A DNA stretch of 64,000 nucleotides from Acidobacteriota bacterium (lineage in GTDB: Bacteria > Acidobacteriota > Terriglobia > Terriglobales > Acidobacteriaceae): positions 1 to 64,000 of the forward strand of contig QIBA01000057.1 of assembly GCA_003225175.1 (NCBI GenBank). The letters are read 5' to 3'. The position numbers were made by a program, and so were the translations under genes. This document shows positions 46,321-54,127 of this stretch, piece after piece (the stretch's first letter is position 1; the number at the start of each line of letters is the position of its first letter). The notes beneath the pieces are model-generated. The model was given only the letters and a program-made list of their open reading frames with translations. It did not search any database and had not been told where the DNA came from.

Positions 46321-48006
46321 GTGGTTTGTACCGCAGTCGCTTTCGGGACATTCGAATTTGATCCGCGCACGGGTGAACTGCGCAAGCGAGGGATCAAGCT
46401 AGGGCTTCAGCCGAAGTCCGCTGCGGTTCTGTCTGTGCTGGTGCGCCATCCCCACGAACTAGTTACGCGCGAGCACCTGAGAATAGAAGTGTGGGGACTC
46501 GAAACCTTCGTCGATTTCGAAAATGGACTCGGCAATGCCATCTGGAAGCTGCGCCAACACCTCGGCGACAAAGCAGACAATCCGCTTTTTATAGAGAGCA
46601 TACCGGGGAAGGGCTATCGCTTCATCGCAGACGTACACCCGGTAATTCCAAATCCGAACTCAAGAAAGGTGATTGCGATTCGCCCGTTTGAAGATTTGGA
46701 TAACAGACAGTCGGATGATTATTTTGTCGCGGGGCTTACTGAAGAGTTAATTACACAACTGGGACGGCTGAATCCGAAGCGCCTTGCGGTGGTGGCATTG
46801 CGTAATAAGTCGCTGGAGGAGATCCCTGGTGAGCTCGCAGCCCAATATTATGTTGTAACCGGAGCTGCGCGCCGTGATGGCACCCGGCTGCGTGTGACGG
46901 CACATCTGCTCGAAGCAGCAGATCAACGTCAGATCTGGGCCGGCAGCTACGATCGTCCGACAACCGATGTGATTGCCGTGCAGATAGAGCTGGCAGAACA
47001 AATCGCCAAGTCGCTCATGGTAGAGCTGTTGCCAGTAAAGAAGGAGCATGGCCGGATTCAGTGGACCGAAAGTCTGGTTGCCTATGAGTTATATCTCCAA
47101 GGCCGGTATCACTGGAACAAGCGCGTGCCCAAATCCACCTTCACTGCGATTGAGTATTTTCAAAGAGCGATAGCCGCCGATCCTGAGTACGCGCTAGCAC
47201 ATGTGGGGCTCGCGGACTGCTTTGGCGTGCTTGGCTTTTACGGTGAGCTTGCGCCCGCAGATGCTTTTGGCAGAGCGAAGCAACATGCGTCGAGGGCTCT
47301 GGCTCTGGACGACTGCCTGGCCGAGGCTCACAGCTGTCTGGCTTTCTGTCTCCTGCAGTTCGACTGGGATTGGAACGCCGCGCAACACGAACACCTCCAG
47401 GCCATACAGCTGAATTCGAACTGCGCTCCCGCCCACCACTGGTACGGCCTGACCTTGACCGAAACGGGCCGATTTTCCGATGCGCTGCGATCACTGATTC
47501 GTGCGAAGGAGTTAGACCCATTCAACCCGGCCATTCAGGCCCATATCGGTCGGCTTGCCTACTTCTGCCGCGACTTCGAGCGCTCTCTGAAAGAAGTTGA
47601 ACGCGCCGTTGAACTTGATCGCAGCTACGTTCCTGGCCGCTACTTTCAGGCGATTGCGATGGTTCAGAAGGGGAACGGCGGAGATGCAATCAATCAATTT
47701 GAGGGACTCGTGACCGAGTTTTACGAACATCCGATCCTGGTGAGCGGCTTGGCTTACGCCTATGGAAAAGGAGGAAAGCGCGCCGCGGCATTGAAAGCTA
47801 TTGACCGGTTACAGGCGTTAGCGCGCAAGATTCGCGTGCCACCATATTTCCTGGCGTTCGCTCACGCTGGGGTCGAAAATTCCGTCGCTGCCCTGGACTA
47901 TCTGGATCGGGCCAAAGTTGAACGCTTTGCATGGCTGCACTACCTGAAGATGGACCCGGTCTTCGATTTTCTGCGCTCGAATGCCAGATTTGACGAACTG
48001 ATGTAA
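46321..48006 (+). CDS. Winged-helix (OmpR/CadC-type) TPR regulatory protein
   Basis: A 561-residue protein. An OmpR-type winged helix (about 8-103, with VTREHLR and GKGYRF) is followed by a FlgO/TolB-like domain (about 118-230) and at least six TPR units (about 245-555). No transmembrane helix is seen, unlike CadC. Acidobacteria carry many such proteins. The GTG start follows AGGGAG. It is divergent from the patatin-methyltransferase pair and may regulate it; a decayed mazF follows its stop. Confidence 0.85.
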   Translation: MVCTAVAFGTFEFDPRTGELRKRGIKLGLQPKSAAVLSVLVRHPHELVTREHLRIEVWGLETFVDFENGLGNAIWKLRQHLGDKADNPLFIESIPGKGYRFIADVHPVIPNPNSRKVIAIRPFEDLDNRQSDDYFVAGLTEELITQLGRLNPKRLAVVALRNKSLEEIPGELAAQYYVVTGAARRDGTRLRVTAHLLEAADQRQIWAGSYDRPTTDVIAVQIELAEQIAKSLMVELLPVKKEHGRIQWTESLVAYELYLQGRYHWNKRVPKSTFTAIEYFQRAIAADPEYALAHVGLADCFGVLGFYGELAPADAFGRAKQHASRALALDDCLAEAHSCLAFCLLQFDWDWNAAQHEHLQAIQLNSNCAPAHHWYGLTLTETGRFSDALRSLIRAKELDPFNPAIQAHIGRLAYFCRDFERSLKEVERAVELDRSYVPGRYFQAIAMVQKGNGGDAINQFEGLVTEFYEHPILVSGLAYAYGKGGKRAAALKAIDRLQALARKIRVPPYFLAFAHAGVENSVAALDYLDRAKVERFAWLHYLKMDPVFDFLRSNARFDELM

Positions 48007-48012
48007 CCATAA

Positions 48013-48332
48013 GAAGGTGTTTGCTGCTGGATGACGGCCAAGCCTGGCTGAGATGCCAAGCAGTTTCGTGGTCTCGTCGCTATAAGCCGGCAAGCGCTAA
48101 TCTCCTCGAAATTCTCGACAGTAATTCGTGTCCCGGTGTTCAGCAGCGGCGAAGCTCTGGCTACGCAGGTGGAAGTAGGATCGGATGAGGGGCTTAAGCA
48201 TCCGAGGTGGATCATGTGTGACAACCTGGTGAGTCTTCGCAAATTGGACCTCACCCAGGACGTCGGATCATTGTCTCCGGCGAAGATGGCAAGGTAAATT
48301 CGGCACTGAGTATCGCTCTGGATTCGCAATAG
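48013..48332 (+). pseudogene. Decayed MazF/PemK-type toxin gene
   Basis: In one frame, residues such as AKQFRGLVAISRQAL, STVIRVPVFSSGEALATQVE, DEGLKHPRW, CDNLVSL and VGSLSPAKM match the central and C-terminal part of MazF/PemK endoribonucleases. An in-frame TGA (48049-48051) interrupts the N-terminal part, and a frameshift near 48291 moves the remaining tail (NSALSIALDSQ) to another frame, ending at 48332. The antitoxin gene is missing. It is a relic of a toxin-antitoxin pair and fills most of the 359-bp gap between the wHTH-TPR and ECF42 genes. Confidence 0.8.
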
Positions 48333-48358
48333 CTACGTCATCGATTCAGCAACTGCAC

Positions 48359-48378
48359 CCGCCCGCTACTGCGGGCGG
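48359..48378 (-). repeat. Hairpin repeat at the end of the ECF42 gene
   Basis: CCGCCCGC (48359-48366), loop TACT, GCGGGCGG (48371-48378): a perfect 8-bp stem. On the minus strand the loop region holds the TAG stop codon of the sigma factor (CGCAGTAGCGGG). The same element with compensatory changes is found at 50219-50240. Confidence 0.75.
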
Positions 48379-49622
48379 TTCTGTACTTCGGCCAGACGGC
48401 GGCGAAGATATTGTTGTTCCACCTTGTTCGTTGCTAATTCCAGGGACTTGCTGTAGGCGGAGGCAGACTCTTTCTTGCGTCCTATTCTGCGCAGGATGTC
48501 GGCTCGGGCGGCGTGGTAGAGGTAATAGCGGTCTAGCTGGCCGGAAGCCCCGATCTGCTCGATGTGCTTCAGACCCTCTGCCAGGCCGGAGCTCATGGCG
48601 ATTGCTACTGCGTGATTGAGCGCGATTACGGGTGAGGCGTTGAGCTCCAGCAATTTTTCGTAGAGAGCGGCGATCTGCTGCCAGTCGGTCTCGGATGCGG
48701 TTTTGGCTTCGCCGTGCAGGGCTGCGATTGCGGCCTGGATCTGATACGGACCAGGCGGTCCTCGTCTCACTGCTTGTTCAATAAGCGCGAGTCCTTCGGA
48801 AATCTTGGTCTGGTCCCAGAGCGTGCGATCTTGTTCCTCGAGCGTTATCAACTCGCCGTTATGAATGCGGGCGGCGCGGCGTGAATCGTGCAGCAGCATG
48901 AGGGCTAGCAGGGCTACGTTTTCTGATTCATGGGGCATCAAGTCGCGCAGTACGCGGCCTAAACGGATGGCCTCGGCGCAGAGATCGGTGCGTACGAGTT
49001 GATCGCCGGCGGTGGCGACGTAGCCTTCGTTGAAGATTAAGTAGACAACGGTTTGTACTGACGCGAGGCGTTCAGGCAGGCGCTCCGGAGGCGGAACTTC
49101 GTAGGGAATGTGGGCTTCCTGGATCTTGCGTTTGGCGCGCACGAGGCGCTGCGCGAGTGTCGGTTCGGGAAGGAGAAAGGCTTTGGCGATTTCAGGAGTG
49201 CTGAGGCCGCCGAGCGTTCTGAGCGTGAGGGCAACCTGTCCTTCCTGATTAAGCGCAGGGTGGCAGCAGGTAAAGATCAGGCGCAGCCGGTCGTCGGGTA
49301 AATGCATGGCGGTCTCGAGTTCTGGTTCGGTGGCAGGGCGGAATGCTTCAATTTCATAGCGGACAGAATCCTCCTTTTCCCGCTGAGTTCGTTCCCGCCG
49401 TCCCTGGTCGATCAGCTTGCGCTGGGCAGTGGTCATGAGCCAGGCGGCTGGATTCGTGGGAATTCCGGTTTTCGGCCACGTCGCCAGTGCGGAGGTGAAG
49501 GCTTCCTGCAGTGCGTCTTCGGCGCGGTCGAACGATCCGGCGAGGCGGATCAATGTGGCGATAATTCGGCCCGACTCCTCGCGGAAGACGGACTCGGCAG
49601 CCGCCTGGGAATTCCTTGTCAA
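48366..49622 (-). CDS. ECF42-type sigma factor with C-terminal TPR extension
   Basis: A 418-residue sigma factor of the ECF42 group: sigma region 2 (about 15-80, EDALQEAFTSALATW), region 4 (about 115-175, LSTPEIAKAFLLPEPTLAQRL), then a long helical TPR-like extension (about 180-415). In this group the extension replaces an anti-sigma factor. The TTG start overlaps the stop of the upstream DGPF gene (TTGA) and places the sigma domain at the N-terminus; a longer frame to 49727 would overlap the partner by about 100 bases. Confidence 0.85.
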   Translation of the reverse strand: MTRNSQAAAESVFREESGRIIATLIRLAGSFDRAEDALQEAFTSALATWPKTGIPTNPAAWLMTTAQRKLIDQGRRERTQREKEDSVRYEIEAFRPATEPELETAMHLPDDRLRLIFTCCHPALNQEGQVALTLRTLGGLSTPEIAKAFLLPEPTLAQRLVRAKRKIQEAHIPYEVPPPERLPERLASVQTVVYLIFNEGYVATAGDQLVRTDLCAEAIRLGRVLRDLMPHESENVALLALMLLHDSRRAARIHNGELITLEEQDRTLWDQTKISEGLALIEQAVRRGPPGPYQIQAAIAALHGEAKTASETDWQQIAALYEKLLELNASPVIALNHAVAIAMSSGLAEGLKHIEQIGASGQLDRYYLYHAARADILRRIGRKKESASAYSKSLELATNKVEQQYLRRRLAEVQNRPQ

Positions 49623-50002
49623 TGGTGCGCAGCCTGCACCATCAGGTGCGCAGGCTGCTCCAGCAGCGGACGAATCTCGATGCATCCTTCGGCTCCTCCG
49701 CATCCAGTCGGGATCTTCTTGGCCCATTCGATAGCTTCGTCCAGGTCCTTGCAGTTGAGGATGTAGTAGCCGGCGAGCTGCTCTTTGGTTTCCGCGAATG
49801 GGCCATCTAGAACGATCGATTTGCCGTTTTGCGGCCGGATCGTCGTGGCAGTAGTTGCTGGCCGGAGTGGCTCGGCTCCTTCAAGGATGCCCTTTGCCGT
49901 AGCCTCCGCCATTACCCGGCGGTGGCCCTCCGCGATCTGCTGCATGGATTCCGGATAGGCCGGAGCCTGCTCCCTGGAATAAACGAGCAACATGTAGCGC
50001 AT
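49619..50002 (-). CDS. DGPF-domain (YCII-related) protein
   Basis: A 127-residue YCII-fold protein of the DGPF family, with MRYMLLVY at the start and LDGPFAETKEQLAGYY in the centre. DGPF genes are the conserved partners of ECF42 sigma factors; their product is thought to be a target or modulator, with no known biochemical activity. The ATG follows a GGGAGGGG tract. It is coupled to the sigma gene by a 4-bp overlap. Confidence 0.9.
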   Translation of the reverse strand: MRYMLLVYSREQAPAYPESMQQIAEGHRRVMAEATAKGILEGAEPLRPATTATTIRPQNGKSIVLDGPFAETKEQLAGYYILNCKDLDEAIEWAKKIPTGCGGAEGCIEIRPLLEQPAHLMVQAAHH

Positions 50003-50071
50003 TCAAAACCCCTCCCTGCTTATACCCTCACTAAAGGCGACGTTCGAGACGCACAATATCGACAGTATCAG

Positions 50072-50240
50072 CTGCGGTAGCGGGTGGTGAATTTTTGGGT
50101 TGTGTTTGGTGTTGCTCTTGCATTTTGCAGCAGTCACGAGCCGCATGCAAAGCAACCGCAACGGCAAAAGCAACACCAAGATCAACCCCAACCCAAACCC
50201 CAACACCAAGGCCGAAGGCACCACCCGCTACTGCAGGTGG
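50072..50240. repeat. Composite repeat with inverted hairpin-core ends (BIME-like)
   Basis: CTGCGGTAGCGGGTGGT (50072-50088) and ACCACCCGCTACTGCAG (50219-50235) are inverted copies with one mismatch, 130 bases apart. The interior is strongly strand-asymmetric: T/G-rich at 50089-50125 and C/A-rich at 50140-50218. The right end forms a hairpin like that at 48359-48378, and the TAG of the 82-residue gene lies in it. Its layout recalls bacterial interspersed mosaic elements. Confidence 0.65.
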
Positions 50241-50476
50241 TTCCGCTCTGGCAGGTTTCGACGGTGACGGGTCACTCTCATCAGGCACAGGCAGAATGCC
50301 AGCATGGCTACCAGGGCGAGCGTGCCCCAAAGGAGGAGTCCATGGATTACCTCTGGGGTAGCTGTCGCTGGCTCGCGTGCACCAACCACAGCGTGCACAA
50401 ACAGCAGCGAGAACACCACGAATGCAAGCGCCGAGAGGATCGAAGGTACTCGAGTGTTCAGAAAGCGATTGAGCAT
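50228..50476 (-). CDS. Small two-helix membrane protein
   Basis: An 82-residue protein with two hydrophobic segments at about 13-33 and 44-66, then a basic RVTRHRR stretch. It starts 7 bp after glgC on the same strand. Its last residues and stop codon are encoded within the repeat at 50219-50240, so the C-terminus may be a repeat-derived addition. Function unknown. Confidence 0.5.
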   Translation of the reverse strand: MLNRFLNTRVPSILSALAFVVFSLLFVHAVVGAREPATATPEVIHGLLLWGTLALVAMLAFCLCLMRVTRHRRNLPERNHLQ

Positions 50477-50483
50477 CTACTCG

Positions 50484-51737
50484 CTATTCTGACGTGAAGT
50501 AATCCACCGCAACCGGGGACTCAAATAGGGAATAGTCGCGCGTGACAACGGTGATGCCGCTGTCGGTCACGAAGAAATTGCGCCGGTCCTCTTCGAGGTC
50601 GTACCCGATCACGCTGCCCTCGGGAATGTGGACGTCGCGATCGACGATGGCACGGCGGATGCGGCAGTGGCGTCCGATGTTTACGTGGGAAAAGATGATG
50701 CAGGATTCGACTTCCGCATAGGAGTTCACGCGCACGTCTGGCGACATAACGCACTTGCGCACGGAAGCGCCGGAGACGATGCATCCGGAAGAAACTACCG
50801 AGTCGACGGCCATTCCTGTACGTCCGGGCTCGCTGAAGACAAACTTCGCCGGTGGATATTGACGCTGATGGGTTCGGATCGGCCAGGCCTTGTCGTACAG
50901 ATTGAAGACAGGTGACACGGCGACAACGTCCATGTTGGCTTCAAAGTATGCGTCGAGCGTGCCTACGTCGCGCCAGTAGAGTGCTTCTTTTTTGTTTTCA
51001 TCGATGAAGTTGAAGGCATAGACACGGTATTCGTCGAGCAGTTTTGGGAGGATGTCGTGACCAAAGTCGTGGGAAGACTCGGGATCCTCTGCATCTTTGA
51101 GCAGTGCCGGCAAAAGGACGTCGGTGTTGAACAGATATACGCCCATCGACCCGGAGCACATGTTCGGATTGAAGGGTGAGCGGAGTTGTGTAGACTTGGG
51201 TTTCTCTTCGAAGCCTACGACACGCGACTCGCGGTCAATCTCTACCACTCCGAAGCGTGAGGATTCGCTCGGGTCGATGAGGATTGTCGCCAGCGTAACG
51301 TCCGCTCCTGCATCAACATGCTGACGCATCATCAGGTCATAGTTCATCTTGTAGATGTGATCACCTGAGAGGACCAGCACGTACTTGGGCTGCTCGCTTC
51401 CGATCGAGTAAATATTCTGATACACGGCATCAGCCGTCCCCATATACCAGTTCTCACTCACCCGTTTCATGGGCGGCAGGATCTCGATGAACTCGCCGAG
51501 TTCGCTGGCGACGATCGTGCCCCAGCCTTCGCGGATATGGCGGTTGAGCGACAATGCTTTGTATTGCGTGAGGATGTAAACCTTGCGCAGGTCGGAGTTG
51601 ATGCAGTTGGAAAGCGTGATGTCGATGATGCGGTAGTTACCGCCGAAGGTCACCGCCGGCTTAGCGCGATCGCGGGTAAGCGGGAAAAGACGTTCCCCCG
51701 CGCCTCCGGCCAGTAAGACTCCGAGTGTGTCCTTCAT
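50484..51737 (-). CDS. glgC: Glucose-1-phosphate adenylyltransferase
   Basis: A 417-residue ADP-glucose pyrophosphorylase. The N-terminal nucleotide site is LLAGGAGERLFPLTRDRAKP, followed by GGNYRIIDITLSNC, a catalytic loop around GDHIYKMNYD, and a C-terminal left-handed beta-helix (about 300-415). It makes ADP-glucose for glycogen; regulatory residues were not assigned. No glgA or glgB is adjacent. A terminator of the upstream gene (51820-51843) suggests an independent promoter. Confidence 0.95.
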   Translation of the reverse strand: MKDTLGVLLAGGAGERLFPLTRDRAKPAVTFGGNYRIIDITLSNCINSDLRKVYILTQYKALSLNRHIREGWGTIVASELGEFIEILPPMKRVSENWYMGTADAVYQNIYSIGSEQPKYVLVLSGDHIYKMNYDLMMRQHVDAGADVTLATILIDPSESSRFGVVEIDRESRVVGFEEKPKSTQLRSPFNPNMCSGSMGVYLFNTDVLLPALLKDAEDPESSHDFGHDILPKLLDEYRVYAFNFIDENKKEALYWRDVGTLDAYFEANMDVVAVSPVFNLYDKAWPIRTHQRQYPPAKFVFSEPGRTGMAVDSVVSSGCIVSGASVRKCVMSPDVRVNSYAEVESCIIFSHVNIGRHCRIRRAIVDRDVHIPEGSVIGYDLEEDRRNFFVTDSGITVVTRDYSLFESPVAVDYFTSE

Positions 51738-51819
51738 GTGTGCTGCGAATTTCTGAGTGCGACTTACAGATGGGTCCGATGACGACCCGAAAACAAACGA
51801 TGATAACAGGTAAAAGCAA

Positions 51820-51843
51820 AACCCGGAGCTTCTGCTCCGGGTT
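51820..51843 (-). terminator. Intrinsic terminator after the 103-residue gene
   Basis: AACCCGGAGC / GCTCCGGGTT form a 10-bp stem with a 4-base loop; on the minus strand it is followed by TTGCTTTTA. It ends the gene at 51874-52185. Confidence 0.85.
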
Positions 51844-51873
51844 GCTGAATTGACGTAAGGACCTAAAAGGAAC

Positions 51874-52185
51874 TCATGCCGCAGAATCTTTTATGTCTCG
51901 TGATTCCGAGAGGCTGATGCGCAAGGACTTCAGGAAGCGGAGATCCTGCGCGTTGATCTGCAGATCTGGAGTTGCCGTTGAAGACTTCGTCGCACGCACG
52001 GGTTCTGACGCCGACTCTTCCTCTTCGCGCCGATTAAATCCCACGGTGGCTTCGAGCACCAGGAACACGTCGTAGCCCTCGCCCTTGATCCGGCTAATGA
52101 CTTGTGCGATCGGTTCCGCTTCGGAAAGAGATTCGTTGATCGCCTCTCCGAGTTCCTTCATGAGTTGTTTCAGCCGCTGGTTCAC
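51874..52185 (-). CDS. Small conserved-looking hypothetical protein
   Basis: A 103-residue soluble protein. A helix (about 1-30, LKQLMKELGEAINESL), a short alpha/beta part (GYDVFLVLEATVGF), an acidic linker, and a C-terminal LRFLKSLRIS segment. The GTG start follows GGGAGC. It has its own strong terminator, which argues that it is a real monocistronic gene. No family recognised. Confidence 0.65.
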   Translation of the reverse strand: MNQRLKQLMKELGEAINESLSEAEPIAQVISRIKGEGYDVFLVLEATVGFNRREEEESASEPVRATKSSTATPDLQINAQDLRFLKSLRISLSESRDIKDSAA

Positions 52186-52365
52186 GACTTTGCTCCCTTA
52201 CCTTCCTTGAAGAGTAGTCGACAGAGCTACCGCAAAAAAGGGCAGATCAGCTTCAATACGCTCTGTTCTTGGATGCCGGGGGCTGTGGGGATGTTTCGCC
52301 AATTTACTCCAAAACCAGCCAAAAACCTATGTGAATTCTGATGTTACTGTGACGGTCTGGCCTGC

Positions 52366-54015
52366 TCAGACGATCTGCTCGCGCGTGGCAGCGTTATAGA
52401 CAAAAATAGCTTCGACGGCGGCAGCCTGCGCCAGGTCCTCTTCCTGAAGGCGCTCATAGGTATCCATATTGGAGTGGTGGGTGCGCGATCCGTAATCGAG
52501 ACGATCCTGAATGAACTGAAAGCCGGGAATGCCGATCGCGTCGAACGCCTCGTGGTCTGTGCCGCCGGTGTTGCGCATGGTGATGGTGGTCACGCCAAGA
52601 TCCCTGAGCGGCTCCATCCATTGGGCGAAGATCGGAGCGACCGCGGCGTTCTCCTGCAGATAAATACCGCGAATGCGTCCACTCCCGTTATCGAGATTGA
52701 AGTATGCAGAGAGCTTCTGATAATCGGGCTTGGTCTCCACCGGTCCGGCCGGCTTGCGGTCGAACTCGGTGAGCTTAAGCTGATCTGGTTGATTCGATCG
52801 CGGAATAAATCCAAAGTGGTTCTTTACATAGTTGTAGGAGCCGAATTCGCCTTGTTCTTCCCCCGTCCAAAGGCCGATGCGGATGGTGCGTTTTGGCTTC
52901 ACTTGCAATGCGTTCAAGATGCGTATCACCTCCATGGCGACTACCGCGCCGGCGCCGTTGTCGGTGGCGCCGGTGGCTGAAGCCCAGGAGTCGAGATGTC
53001 CGCCGACCATTACCACTTGATCCTTCAAGTGCGGATCTGTTCCGGGAATCTCGGCAATGGTGTCGAAGCCATGTTCGTGGTCCCCGGTGAATTTAGTGTC
53101 AATGTTCATTTCTATGTTCACGGGCACGTGTGCTTTCAGCAGTCGGTAGACGCGTCCGAAGTTCTCAATTGCGATTACTGCGCTCGGGATTAGACTTGCG
53201 TGGTCGCGCCGGTAGACAAACCATCCGAAAGTCGAGCCAGTGTCGTCGAAGATCGTTCCGCCGGAGCCGCCGTTATTTCTTCCGTCGCGGCTGGGTACGA
53301 GTACCGCCACCGCTTTTTCGTCGGCGAAGAACTTTCCCACCTTTTCGCGAAACTCGAGACGCTTGAGGAACTGCTGAAAGGAATCGCCTTCACGTTTTGC
53401 TAATGGGTATTCAGCGAGCTTCCTGAGATCGTCGTCCTCAAGATGACTGAATAAAGCCTTGTCAACGGGCTTTACCTCGCGCATCTCGCCATAGAGAACG
53501 ATCTTGCCCGCGAGCTTGCCCTTGTACTTGTCGAAGTCCTTCTCGTCTTTGAGGTCTATCCAGATTGCAGGCGCAGTAACTGGGCCATTCGTGGAAGGCG
53601 ACCAGGGCGACGCTTGTGCGATGAATACCGCGGTGTCAGGCGAAGACATACGGACCCAGGTGTTCAACTGCTGCCATCCCATGCCGAATTCGCCCCAGTC
53701 TTCCAGGTGCGCGTTGCTGCAGCCCATCGCGGTGAGTTGATCGCGAGTCCATTCATTGGCGCGCTTCGCGTTGGGAGAGCCGGTGAGGCGCGGGCCGATT
53801 CCATCCATCAATCCCGAAGCGTATTCCATGATGTGAGAATGGCCGATGGCCTCATCGCGGATGCGCTGATACATGCTGTAATCGAGATTCTCGCGCTGGG
53901 CTTGAACGATCGCCGGCGACGCCGCATTTGGCGCTGAAGTTGCCTTTTTGTCGGCAGGAAAGAGAGAGACGGGGAAACAGAGCAACAAAGCACACGCAAG
54001 ACGGACGGACTGCAT
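52366..54015 (-). CDS. Exported M28 family zinc metallopeptidase
   Basis: A 549-residue enzyme with a signal peptide (1-20). A PA-type domain (about 145-290) precedes the M28 catalytic domain, with metal ligands in GGHLDSWASATGATDNGAG, WTGEEQGEFGS and a final histidine in THHSNMDTY. Family members are aminopeptidases or carboxypeptidase-Q-like. The ATG at 54015 follows GAAGAGGAT; a longer frame to 54267 would overlap hppA and lacks any conserved sequence. Confidence 0.85.
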   Translation of the reverse strand: MQSVRLACALLLCFPVSLFPADKKATSAPNAASPAIVQAQRENLDYSMYQRIRDEAIGHSHIMEYASGLMDGIGPRLTGSPNAKRANEWTRDQLTAMGCSNAHLEDWGEFGMGWQQLNTWVRMSSPDTAVFIAQASPWSPSTNGPVTAPAIWIDLKDEKDFDKYKGKLAGKIVLYGEMREVKPVDKALFSHLEDDDLRKLAEYPLAKREGDSFQQFLKRLEFREKVGKFFADEKAVAVLVPSRDGRNNGGSGGTIFDDTGSTFGWFVYRRDHASLIPSAVIAIENFGRVYRLLKAHVPVNIEMNIDTKFTGDHEHGFDTIAEIPGTDPHLKDQVVMVGGHLDSWASATGATDNGAGAVVAMEVIRILNALQVKPKRTIRIGLWTGEEQGEFGSYNYVKNHFGFIPRSNQPDQLKLTEFDRKPAGPVETKPDYQKLSAYFNLDNGSGRIRGIYLQENAAVAPIFAQWMEPLRDLGVTTITMRNTGGTDHEAFDAIGIPGFQFIQDRLDYGSRTHHSNMDTYERLQEEDLAQAAAVEAIFVYNAATREQIV

Positions 54016-54127
54016 TGAAAGTGATCCTCTTCGAAAATTGCATGCCGCCTGGCAGAAGGTTGTGAGATCAGCAAACCGGAGCTCCATCCCGCTTTGGGAC
54101 GGAGTTCCGGTCATTGAAAGTGCCTGC

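Noticed and set aside
50003-50224. Minus-strand 73-codon frame between the DGPF gene and glgC
   Set aside because: It lies within the BIME-like repeat and its hydrophobic residues come from the low-complexity T/G-rich interior.
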